Source: Saxidomus purpurata
Taxonomy: Eukaryota; Mollusca; Bivalvia; Venerida; Veneridae
NCBI GenBank assembly: GCA_022818135.1
Contig: JAFMSR010000010.1
Coordinates: 16,680,222-16,744,221 of the forward strand
DNA length: 64,000 nucleotides
Direction of reading: 5' to 3'
The first letter of the stretch is position 1. Each line of letters begins with the position of its first letter. Made by a program: the position numbers and the translations under genes. The notes below the pieces were generated by a model. It was not told the origin of the DNA, ran no database searches, and saw nothing but the letters and a program-made list of their open reading frames with translations. Positions 13,093-23,868 of this stretch are shown in pieces.

Positions 13093-13512
13093 ATGGCAGA
13101 AAATCAATTTCTTCGTGAGCGTAGAACACTTTTCACTCGATTACTAAATCTCTTTCGCTGCTGTTGCGGAGGAAGCATAGAGGAAAGGAAGAGAGCTGAG
13201 GAAGACGACATTATTGTCACTAGGATTTTTAAATCTGCAAGCGCCATGGCTATTATTGGACCCCAAGAACTCACTACTGGGTTTCCGTATGTTCCGAAAC
13301 AGAGTAAAAGCGATGCCTTCGAGACGGGTGATTTAAATGGGCGAGCTGTGGCCGACCAAAGTAAGAGAGGTGTAAACAAAATGAAAGCAGCAAAGGAATC
13401 AAGAAGAAACCGGGCAGTCTTTGACACTGCAGCTAGAGAGGATTTCGGCGGCGATACAAAAGATGTGGAGTTTGGTGATGACGAATGCCTTGAAATATTC
13501 ACTGCTTTTTAG
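13093..13512 (+). CDS. Small unrecognised protein with N-terminal CCC cluster (copy A), 139 aa
   Basis: I do not recognise the family. The ATG at 13093 is chosen because the frame from this ATG is intact in both copies of the duplication, while the upstream extension is not. The first 22 residues are basic and amphipathic (RERRTLFTRLLNLFR). CCCGG (Cys 23-25) follows directly, a layout typical of proteins held at membranes by S-acylation. The rest is charged, with an acidic end. Copy B (51012) differs at 10 of 420 bases, five silent and five changing a residue (T15A, L18R, a T-to-A and an A-to-T change, and F-to-L near the end), with no indel. A strong donor-like AAG|GTAAGT follows the stop at 13558, so the transcript may have a spliced 3' UTR. 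It is a plausible real gene, but unproven. Confidence 0.5.
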   Translation: MAENQFLRERRTLFTRLLNLFRCCCGGSIEERKRAEEDDIIVTRIFKSASAMAIIGPQELTTGFPYVPKQSKSDAFETGDLNGRAVADQSKRGVNKMKAAKESRRNRAVFDTAAREDFGGDTKDVEFGDDECLEIFTAF

Positions 13513-14177
13513 ATTGATCGTGTTTGGAACTGGGTCAACTCAGCTGTTCCCGAGAAGGTAAGTTTATCGTCCCCGTCAACTCCCCCCTCCTCTCCTTCTT
13601 CAGCCCTAGAAATAAAGTTATTTATAGCGTAAAATTACGGCCGCAAATCAAGTCTTTATGAATGATATCGTGTGCTTAGATTCAAATTCTGACAAAAATG
13701 AATTTATAGTTTATGATAAAGATGACAGGCATTTGATATATACAAATGTAATTTAACGCGAAGAATAACAACGGTAAGTAGACCTTATTTATTCACTGAA
13801 AGTAATTCTAAATGCGATTATAAATTATATTTCAGTAAAACGTCTGTTTCGTGCTCATTGCTTTTCATAATGAATATAATAATTATGTTTAGTATGAAAG
13901 AAGAAGTAACAAAAATAAAAATTACATTAAAATTTGATAGATGAAAAGGTCATGCCTAATTAGAAATGTATGAGTGTCATAAAAACATGAGGATATTTGG
14001 ACAGTGGATGTGACAACTTTGGTGGCGGATACGAATCGGTCAAAGGTAAAGTGGAAGATATGAAATTCACATTCGTTCCATGTGGGCTATAAACAATAAG
14101 TAAACTATATAAATTTCGCGCAGACTTCCTTTTTGGGGAAATCGAAAAACAAATGTAATGTGTTTCTCTAACATATC

Positions 14178-14327
14178 GTCTGTCTCCGCGGCCGAGTGAT
14201 TACAGTAGCTGATTTGATCTCTTATATATTGAGGGCCATGGGTTCGAGTCCTGCTACCGATCATGTCTCTTTATGTGAGAAAGTTGGCAGTTTCTTGCGT
14301 AAGATATGAGTCTAGTGCTGGTTCTTC
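14178..14327 (+). repeat. tRNA-derived SINE (copy A)
   Basis: A degenerate A box near 14186-14203 and a good B box GGTTCGAGTCC at 14241-14251 form a tRNA-like head. The body contains CATGTCTCTTTATGTGAG and AAAGTTGGCAGTTTCTT. The same body follows B boxes at 30842-30966 and, diverged, at 22395-22510. The family is therefore dispersed. Its homopolymer continuation at 14328 is discussed separately. Confidence 0.65.
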
Positions 14328-14809
<482 letters not shown>

Positions 14810-15715
14810 AAATTTAATTAATTAACCTATAATAAATGAAATGTGTTGTTTTACTCATTAACGCTTTGATAAACAATCGGTTAACGACTGGGCTCGAGAC
14901 AGTCTTAGGCTAGCGAAGTCAACAAAAGCAGAACAATATTACAATGATATTCCTCAACTATTCAACTTGTATAAAACCTCATCGTAAATGCAAAATAGCT
15001 GTCATTTCTTTAATTTCTGTAAATATTTCATTGTAAAATGTTATCCGTTTCACATGAAATAACATGCAAAATAACATAGTTCATAATTTGTGAAATGGCA
15101 TCACTACTCTGTCATTTAAGACAACTTGTTTCCATAATTTCAATATTCAGTTCGTTTTCAATCAAGTTCAGAAATACATAGAGACAACCAAACGATTTGA
15201 ATAAAACATGTTTTTACTTGGATGAATCAACCTTCTTTTCTTCTGTCCTCTCTTTGTCTTTCCCTTCCTTCCTCCTTCCCTCCTATCTTCTATTTGCCGT
15301 TCTTATTTTACTTTGTTTCATATTATTCTAAATCTTGAATATCAAATTTGTTAACAATGTTAAACGATTGGTACCGGGGATTAAGACAAAATAGTATATA
15401 CATTTGGAAAAGAGTTAATATAAGTGTTGAAAACACTTGTTCTCTCATCCATTCACGACTATTTGTTAATTATTGTCTGTTGTATTAAATGTGCTTCTGT
15501 TGAGTTTAGAGTTTAAACTAAACAATATCCTGTACAACATACTTCCGACGTACAATGTATTTGTGTTTGCCTCAGAGTTGCCTATTAGAATTGGAGCAAA
15601 AGAACGATTGTTTAAATCATTTGATGTGGCCATGAGATGATTTGATTTATATATCATACTGCATATGCTATGTAAATAAATATATTGGTTAAGTAGGAAA
15701 GCAGAACATACATAC

Positions 15716-15895
15716 TGCTCGGAACAGTAATGTACGAAACTACGATCAGGAGATCTGCCCAGTGGTACTCGTGAAAGAGGCTAGCTATTCCGTGGAACAA
15801 TTCGGACTTTAAACAGGTTTTATGAGGAAAATTACATATATTCATATCCAGGTAACTGATGCGCCTTTGTGATCTTTTTGTTTGTCTGTTTGTTT
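15716..15895 (-). other. Candidate exon with ethylene-sensor-like first helix (copy A)
   Basis: Read on the minus strand, an acceptor-like TTTCATGCAG precedes 15895 and a GTATGT donor follows 15716. The open frame between them encodes a hydrophobic segment HWADLLIVVSYITVP. Its Asp, Tyr (+7) and Pro (+11) have the spacing of D25, Y32 and P36 in the ethylene-binding domain of plant ETR1 and its cyanobacterial relatives. No following exon with the Cys/His helix was found, so this may be coincidence or a fragment. Copy B (53619-53798) is identical over this stretch as far as I can read. The splice sites and family assignment are tentative. Confidence 0.25.
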
Positions 15896-18119
15896 CTGCA
15901 TGAAATAGAGAAGATTTTAAAGTTTATCGTAAATCTTTCGCATGCTGGATGACAAAAATTATACATTTTAAAAACCAAAGGAAGGTGCCAAACTATTTTT
16001 ACGTTTTTTCTGGTGCCAAATGATTGCTGTATGCGTGTTCATTAAGATTTTTCCAAGAAAGAAACTGATTAACGTTTTGCTTTCGTTCCATGTAAAATCC
16101 TGCTTTCATCGGACGACTTTGAAGACACGAAATTCACATTTACAAAAGTACACTTCCCAATTTTAAAGGTTTCTTAACAACAAAAAAGTAAAACTGTTCC
16201 AGTTATTTGTTTTCTTGGCATCGGACGCACAATTGAAATCTGCTGGAAAGATCAGTTTCGGTCTGAAAAGCAACATTAGGAACTGATTGGCCAAAAAGAT
16301 GGTTCCCGGATTGGGTGGAGAAAATGGTTCCCGGATGATCTGTGACGTGAACATATACCCATCCTGAAATATTCTGAAGGTATAAAAAAAAATGAAACTC
16401 ATCAGCATCTCCCGTTGAGACGTATGATGCAAATTTAACGACATGCCTTGCTAAGTAGCACATTATAAAATGCGAATTAACTTTCGAATGGTTAGTTGTG
16501 TCGTGTGATAGCAACTCTCAGGTTTGTTGGACCCAAAGCTTACAGGTGTTATTTTGAATGGATTACAATTAATAAATAAGGGTAAGATTTATAAAAAAAA
16601 TAAAAACAGCTTTATAGTGCAATATAGGAAACTAGTGCTGGAAGCCGTGTCCCGACAGATTGCTTTAATTAAATATGTTTGCGCGTTATATAATGAAGTC
16701 TACGTGCGTTAAACATATATTTTTTTAGTCAATTTGAGAACGTTTCAATGCATAAAAGGGGAAAAAATCGGCCTGTCATTCGGGAGAGGGGGGGACCTTA
16801 TGTTTTTCTTACTAGATCTACCTATAGTTTTGTCAAGGGCTGAAAATTTCCCTCCAAAACCCAAAGAACTGGAAAATACTTATACTAAATTTCCTTTTCA
16901 ACACTGCATCTGTTTTAACTTCTCAAATTTTAAAATACTACTTATATTTTATTATTTTCGTCTACTTTTAACAATTAAATTAACAATGATTGACGTAGCA
17001 CGTGCATACCTATAAACTACACGCGCAACTACAATACAGTAAGAACGTGTGTATGAGGATTCGGAACATTAGGAGTTAATTACGCTGAGATATTGAATAC
17101 CGCTAATTAGCAGAGAGATTATTTATATAGCCAAACTAAATAAATTAGTTTAAATTAATTTCGAATGAATTTCTGGCTATATGTATACAGGAAATGTGCT
17201 TTGGGAAATTTGTAGAATGGTGGGCCTTTCATGCTTGTAGAAAATGTAGGAAACCAGAAGACTTTTGCCTCCTTGTATTTTTACTGGACAGTATTCGGCG
17301 AACAACCAAACTGAATACAAACACCGGCCAGTTAGAGTTGCATGTACAATCCTTGCGTGAAGAATTTAGACAAACTAGTTTGATACACGTATTCAGACCA
17401 AATCTGACGGATTCGTATATTGAAAATTATATGACTTTGATTTGTCAATGGAAATAGGACAGAATAAAACAGACATGAAAGAATGAGAGAGGAAAAATGT
17501 ATTTGAGCGTGTGATGGGATTAATGAATGAAAGTATCTTAGAAAATCGCAGTTTCAGTGGATGTTGTTTTCCCCATGGTAAGGAATTAGAAACCCAATTC
17601 AACTTTAACATGGTATCTTGAGGCACTGGGCGCCATTCGAAAATATAATTCGCCCACTGAAATGACATTTTCTAATGTGTTTTTAAAAGCATTAATGAAA
17701 TGGAAGGACAGGCCTTGTCATAAAACAAAGCGATTAAGGAACATTAAAAAAGTGTCCATAATTTACTGTTTTCTCTGGAGACAACTTTATGGCATGTAAT
17801 CTATTTCTGATACACGATTGTGTGTGAAAATATTTATAGTATAAATGGATCTAATGTCATTAGTTTAAATGGACATTACCTGATATTCACAAGGTACTGA
17901 AGTGTTTCAGGAGTATTTATTTTACTCTGTCAACTGCATTTTGCCTTTGGGTTAGTATTAATATTCAGCTATTATGGCAACATTTGTCAGACAAATGTTT
18001 CCCAAGTGGAAAAGATTTTAATATTTATACTAGTCCTACGGTTGTTTGTTATAGTCAAACCTGTATTAGCAGTACTTGGTGTTTTGAACAGACATTACCA
18101 GTATACTGCAGTCAGTGTA

Positions 18120-18515
18120 TATACTAGTATAAGGTATTATGGTAGTATAAGGTGTTATGGTAGTATAAGGTGTTATGCTAATACAAGGTGTTATGCTAGT
18201 ATAAGGTGTTATGGTAGTATAAGGTGTTATGCTAATACAAGGTGTTATGCTAGTATAAGCTGTTATGGTAGTATAAGGTGTTATGGTAGTATAAGGTGTT
18301 ATGCTAGTATAAGCTGTTATGGTAGTATAAGGTGTTATGGTAGTATAAGGTGTTATGCTAATACAAGGTGTTATGCTAGTATAAGGTGTTATGCTAGTAT
18401 AAGGTGTTATACTAGCATGTGTTATGGTAGTATAAGGTTTTTTGCTAGTATAAGGTGTTATGCTAGTATAAGGTGTTATGCTAGTATAAGGTGTTATGCT
18501 AGTACAAGACCTTTT
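18120..18515 (+). repeat. 18-bp minisatellite, about 22 units (copy A)
   Basis: Tandem units of GTATAAGGTGTTATG plus GTA or CTA. Variants include TACAAGG and TATAAGC. Because 18 is a multiple of three, all frames free of stops in the unit stay open, giving long SIRCYA/SIRCYG repeat peptides on this strand and TITPYT-type peptides on the other. The frame starts only at GTG, has no other coding signs, and is broken by a one-base insertion in copy B. I treat it as non-coding. Confidence 0.9.
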
Positions 18516-18675
18516 ATTTAACTTTTTTCTGGCACATTTTTTTTGTATTTTGCATGTATATATATATTTATATATTTAAGACATGACTGTTGTAATAATT
18601 TATTTATTCCTCAATTGTGAAAATTAAAGATGAATGATTAGTTGCTCTCCGGTCTCACTCCAGATGGAATCAACT

Positions 18676-18776
18676 TTGGAAAGACATGAAGTGGAAGCTC
18701 TGCACTGGTCAGGATCGAACCGTTGACCCTGCACTCCTGTAGCAAACAAGCTACCACTGGGCCATAAAGCCAGTTC
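18676..18776 (-). repeat. tRNA-derived SINE head (copy A)
   Basis: On the minus strand, an A-box-like TGGCCCAGTGGTAGC is followed by a B box GGTTCGATCC (complement at 18712-18721). The copy-B version at 57739-57845 has lost part of the A-box region. It is too degenerate for a functional tRNA. Confidence 0.6.
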
Positions 18777-18909
18777 TACAGAACTGTTTCTTGTACTATG
18801 TATTATAGCTAGCTGCTATATATAAGCAAAGCTTTCAATTAATTTACTTGTATCTTTGATTCCTAGATTGCATCCCATTCTTTTTTCAAACATAATGAAT
18901 TTCAAAATA

Positions 18910-19088
18910 CAGTCAAACCTGTTTTTAGCAACCAGTAAAGGGATGTTTCCAATTTGGCCATTTAAAGTAGGTTACTGTTTAATACAGGTGTATTTCAGTA
19001 TGAAGCTAGTCTATTAGGATACATCATTACTGACATTTAAAGGCAGGTGGCTGCATAACTAAGGTAACCAATGACTAAGGTTCTACTG
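18910..19088. mobile_element. pogo-like MITE (copy A), TA-flanked
   Basis: Begins CAGTCAAACCTG after TA and ends in the complement of CAGTAGAACCTTAG before TA (19089-19090). The ACAGTCAAACCTGT terminus is widespread in this window as half-elements (12245, 20587, 50220, 59223, 60226), mostly as AACACAGGTTTGACTGTA. The copy-B equivalent is 57982-58160. Confidence 0.55.
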
Positions 19089-19297
19089 TATAATGGCAGG
19101 TGTTTAGTGAAGTTGGTCTGATGCCAGTTACACTCTCCTAGTTGCTAATAAAATTTAAAAAATTCAAGAAATTTGATGTAACCTACGGGTATCTTTAATT
19201 ACAATTATGTTTTGGATCAAACCTAAACTTCTGTACACTTTTATACTCATTTTTAGTTATACCAAAGAACAAAAGTTCTTTATTTTATGTTTTCCAG

Positions 19298-19728
19298 TGA
19301 ATTATAGAGTTTTCTCAGTGAAATAAAAGTGACAATCCACAGTTTTGAAACAGTGGATTACCATTTTTATTTTTCACTGTTTTGACAATCTTTAGCCCGG
19401 TTTCGTCAAACAGTATACCGCTTATTAAAGCTGGAGACCATACGACGATGGCGTCGTTAAAATGATGTCATTTGTGCTATATTTTCTGATGACGTTTCCC
19501 GATTTTCAATGTTTTATAGAAACAAACTCAATAAAAGTAGAGTTTTAACCATAAAATAAACAGAAAAATTGTTGGTATCGGTGTAATATCACGTTAATTT
19601 CACGTGAACACCAAAAGTAGTTATTTTCACTGCGCCACTCTCGTGAAAATATCACTTTTGGTGCCCACTCGGTGAAATTATAACGTGATCTTACACCGAA
19701 ACCAACAATTATCCTCTATTTCTTTTTA
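19298..19728. mobile_element. Fold-back insertion present only in copy A
   Basis: Copy B reads straight from TTCTTTATTT into TTATTTTTTCATTTG. Copy A has about 430 extra bases there. Its right part (19571-19706) is a 136-base imperfect palindrome with arms GTTGGTATCGGTGTAATATC and the complement of its end ACACCGAAACCAAC. It has no coding capacity and looks like a fold-back MITE. The exact ends are uncertain by a few bases because the site is T-rich. Confidence 0.7.
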
Positions 19729-20353
19729 TTTTTTCATTTGTTATTTTTTATTTGGCTGTGGTTATTCTATGGTTTGTGATGCCAAGAGCATGATACAGCA
19801 TTAAAGTAAAAATGCCAGCTGGCTGTCTACTGCTCCACACAATATGTTCTACAGTCCCTTGCTTACTGATATGTAAATAAAAAAACTGCGAATTTACTGA
19901 TACAGTGATAGAATAGGGCTCTACATGTATTTACTTTGTCTAAAATAATGTTGATGCATATGTTTATGCCGCAACCTTCATGGAAAGTGTTGTAAGAAAG
20001 CATAGTATCATTGAAAAAAGTACTGCACTATGTTTCTAACATATAATTTCTATTTAAAAAGCAAGTTTAGAAATGTTTTCTTGAAACAAATAATGGTCAG
20101 TTTCATCTGTAAGACATCTTTCTCAAATGGTAATATAAATGCTGCAAGTAAATATTGCAATATCCAAAGTGATCACTGGGCTTTAAAAAGAGTAGAATAC
20201 AACGCATAATAGAGGGCTGTTTCAATTTTTCTTCATAGCTTGTTGTTCTCTTTGCTCAAGATTATAGTACTGTTTCTGATCAGATGGGACCCTAAGGCTG
20301 TCTTTGTTGACAGGACTAGTGGTCTTTATTTGCGGGTATCTCTGCAACAGATA

Positions 20354-20536
20354 CAGTAAACTCCGTATATAACAACTCCGGATATAGCAACATTTCGGAT
20401 ACAAGGAACAAATTTTCTGGGCCTGATCTTTTTCCTTCTTAAAGTTTATGTAATATAAAAAAGTTTCATGAATATAACATACTCCGGATACAAGCAACAA
20501 ATTCAAGTGGTCCAAAGGAGGTCCTTATATACAGTG
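20354..20536. mobile_element. pogo-like MITE (copy A), TA-flanked
   Basis: Starts CAGTAAACTCCGTATATAAC after TA and ends with the imperfect complement before TA. Internal CGGATACAAG repeats occur in both halves. The copy-B equivalent is 58986-59170. A related terminus (CAGTGGTGCCCACTTATAGC) lies near 39002. Confidence 0.5.
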
Positions 20537-22394
20537 TATTGTAGTGTTCTTTTTATTCTCTGGTTAATTTGGAGGTGGTCTTTTTAACACAGGTTTGACT
20601 GTATAATTATATAACATGGAAAACATATTAAATCTGTACACATCTGTGTAACAGCAACAGTACTCATGTATGATATATTGAATTTTGAGCCATGATTTAT
20701 TGATTTTAAGAAAAGAAAGCTGTTTCACTCTTACAATGATAAAGATGGGAACATCAATCAAAATACAAGACACAAAACTCGTTAAAGGCAGGCAAGGAAG
20801 CAATTTCTTTTTGTTTATTTGAAGCAACATTTTTATTTTATTAGATGCAGAAAAATGTGAACTTACTGAACTGGACTTAAAAGCAGCATTTGAGTGATCA
20901 ACACAAAAAGGGTCCTAACTCTGCTTTTGCTTTATGTAAGTTGCCGCTGTATTGCATTGAACTGTTGATATTTTCTCTACAGGCCATACATAAAAGCAAT
21001 AAAACAAAGCACAAGGTAAAGTTATCTTGCAGTAAACAGTGGGCATGTGGAGCACCTGTTGGGTACATCTGAGTGTTAAAAAAGAAAATATGTAAGGGGG
21101 CAAAAAAAAAGATTACAATTTTCTCTTAAATGCACCGAAAATCTCTTAATGCTTATCTAGACATTTAGGTCAATGCCAGCTTTGTAGAATAATGATGAAT
21201 TTCTGTAGTTTTTTCAGAATGTTTAAAACAAAAATGCAGCAACTTCGTGTAGCATCTAGTCAAGGGATACTATATCTAGGTTATCATTCCTGTTAAGATA
21301 CTTTATCTTATGGCAAATATTTAACAAGAATCTTATCTACATAGCCAGATAATTAGTTAGATAAGTATGCAAATAACTAGAATCTTTTCATATGCCATAC
21401 AGTTGATTTAGGATAATGTGAAGTAACCAGCAAAGTGATGCATCTACAGTGAACACTTAAAAGTAGGTGGCTGTCTAATACAAGTGTTTGGATACATTAG
21501 TGTTGTACTGCTAAAGATAGAGGGCTGTTTAATATAGGTGAATTAAATATGAAAATTGTCAGTTTTGATTGGTAATTAGTGGCTGCCACTAACAGAAGGC
21601 AGTTTCCCCAACCATTGTTCCTTTGAAAGGACTGCATCATGATATCTCTTTTTTTCCTGCTCAACTGTTTGAGCATGGAATGTTTTTCACCTGTAGCTTT
21701 GGGCACATAAAAGATTAGCACTTTTGAAAGCCATTTAAGAAAAAAAAATTCTTATACAAAGCATGTTAGAAATATTTCTATTAAGAATTTATTAAATATT
21801 TTAATATTATATAGGAGTAATTGTGCTTGCAAACAAAACCCTGTTTACCCAATGTTTTCTACTGATAAGAGATTAGTCCAGTGGGGCAGTGATCGGTAGT
21901 CTGTATTTTTGTACTGTAAATGATGTTTTTTTAACGACCGTAACTTTTTTAAAACAAATGAAATTTTAAAATGTTTTATATAACTGGAAAGCTAATAAAA
22001 TGTACACTTTATATATTTCAATTTTAGTTAAAATTCAAAATGAAAAATTAGCAACACGTAGCTTATACACTGTTTTCATCAATGTTTATAGCAGTAACAA
22101 GCCGTTATGTAAAATCATGTGTCATTAAATACAGTATTTTTTTCAAGTGATATTTTAATATGAAAATATGAGTACATGTATCAGTATTTCATAACTTTTT
22201 TAATTTTAAAAATCCTTGGGATAGCAAAAAAGTTATAAAAATGCAAAAATTCCTATCACATACATAAGCATTGCAAATAACTGTTATTGTCCACCGGCAA
22301 TCTTATCAAAATTGCCGTGTGACATCACTGCAATCTCTCTCATTGAATCAAAGTTTGAGCACAAATCTGACTCAAGCATGAAAAAAGTTTATAA

Positions 22395-22510
22395 TCACAG
22401 GGCCAAACTGCCAGCCTCTGTAAGAATTTGCCAGCTTTCTTACAGTTAGGTCCATAGTTGGGCTCAAACACATAACTCTTGATCTGTGAGGGGTTTAGCA
22501 CTGAAGGAAA
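22395..22510 (-). repeat. tRNA-derived SINE, body shared with the 14.2-kb SINE (copy A)
   Basis: On the minus strand a B-box-like GTTTGAGCCC (complement near 22459) is followed by GTAAGAAAGCTGGCAAATTC, related to the body of the 14.2-kb and 30.8-kb SINEs. The copy-B equivalent starts near 63,895. Confidence 0.5.
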
Positions 22511-22517
22511 TTCTGCA

Positions 22518-23868
22518 CAGACAATATTATCAGCCAGTCTAACCATGGTAAACACTTAATTCTGCCTCACTGCTTTGTTGCATAATTTGTGCGCATCGCA
22601 TTTCATTTCTTCCGTAAAATGATTCTATACCAACGTTAGAATTAACTTCATTTCCATTGCAAATTCCGAATTGACCTGGCCATTTGCATTGTAAATGTGC
22701 ATCAGTTTCCCATCCTAAAAGTTGGCTATTTGATATTCTTTGAATATTTTCAAAATCCAGAAATGCATAAAAGCAATTTATTAATGTAAATTTGATTTAT
22801 TTATTTGCGTTTTCATGCAAGGAAAATTACAAAGGGATTTCCTGTTCATCATATAATAGATACGGAATGTATACATTCCCAATTTCCAATTACCACTCCT
22901 TGCTTTGTTGAATAAAATAATATGCTCGAGGAGATTAAGAGAAAACAATACAAGAAAAGAAAACATATAAAAAATTTATCTTTGTTATAGCATTAAGTGG
23001 CTTATAAATATTTATTTTATGTTTTTCATTAGTCTACTGTGATATAACAGTAGTTGATTTGTGAAATAACATACGTTCCAGCGGTGTTAGTCGTTTAATA
23101 AACAATGATTTGGAGTACTGATACGCAGTAATTAGCCACGAAGGCCAAAGGCCTGAGTGGTTTATAACTGCGCATCAGTACGACAAATTATTGTTCATTA
23201 GACGATAACAACGCTGAAAAGGATGTTATTTTGATTCTAACATGACCAGATATTACAAAAGGTGAATAAATGCAAAACGTTATTTTCTACATGAACGCTC
23301 ATTTAACGTCATGCGGCGCAATATGACTTCATGTTTACAGCATATCGGTTCCCGCATTGTTTATGGTTTAATATAACATAATTGTTCTACTCTTTGTATA
23401 TAGAGACAAAATCGTGAGTCATGTTAGAATTCCTGATAAACTTGCTGTTTTCAGTGAAATTATAAGATTTATATCAATGTCGAAGCAATTTATGAACAGT
23501 AGAATTCAAAATGCTAATGTCTTATATATTTATGATGTAAAAAAAACAAGGACATCATCACATGGAATTTTGAGCAGTGTATACATAACATATCCAGAAC
23601 TTCTGGTGGTTGTTTTGACTAATTGCATGAAGTTAACAGAATAGTTTCAGTGAATAAGTATATTTCACTTTGTTAATACCGAAGGTAGTTGACACACTCA
23701 GAAAAATGTATCTATATCTTCCTCTGAAACAAACCATTATCCTCCATATATCACTCACTAATTCTCATAATAAACAGTACTGTGAGTTAATGAAAATCTC
23801 TATTGCATTCTTTTATCTATTGCAGGTAATTTGCTTAATTAAACATCGAAAAGATAAAGAGCAAACTC
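22518..23868. other. Non-coding flank upstream of the GPCR exon
   Basis: AT-rich sequence. Contains the fold-back element at 23079-23216. A likely 3' splice site, TTTTATCTATTGCAG, ends at 23825, 43 bases before the GPCR start codon. This suggests a spliced 5' UTR whose earlier exon lies upstream. Confidence 0.45.
23079..23216. repeat. 138-bp fold-back (palindromic) MITE
   Basis: The left arm starts CAGCGGTGTTAGTCG and contains TACTGATACGCAGT. The right arm, reverse-complemented, starts CAGCGTTGTTATCG and contains TACTGATGCGCAGT. The arms are about 60 bases around a GAAGGCCAAAGGCCT centre. It has no coding capacity and the function is unknown. Confidence 0.75.

Larger units (their letters stand above)
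12944..13548. repeat. 29-bp direct repeats bracketing the Cys-cluster gene (copy A)
   Basis: GTGTTTGGAACTGGGT followed by G/C and AACTCAGCTGTT occurs at 12944-12972 and 13520-13548, 28/29 identical and 576 bp apart. The pair encloses the promoter-proximal region and the whole 139-codon frame. Copy B has the same pair at 50863-50891 and 51439-51467, so it predates the A/B split. Confidence 0.85.

Noticed and set aside
13104..13502. 132-residue frame antisense to the Cys-cluster gene
   Set aside because: Shadow frame; in copy B its N-terminus is lost, whereas the plus-strand start and length are identical in both copies.
14178..14260. Functional tRNA gene
   Set aside because: A and B boxes present but no stable cloverleaf, and the sequence continues into a shared SINE body.
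17393..17668. Possible exon MSFQWANYIFEWRP on the minus strand, with only silent differences between copies over its first 43 codons
   Set aside because: Only two differences, no clear donor, stop in copy B soon after, no known family. Too little evidence.
18006..18521. Cys/Tyr-rich repeat protein in copy A
   Set aside because: No ATG, composed of an 18-bp minisatellite that is open in several frames; the copy-B version is broken by a one-base insertion.
20983..21015. 33-base microexon between good AG and GT signals, identical in both copies
   Set aside because: Signals alone are weak evidence; no neighbouring exon identified.
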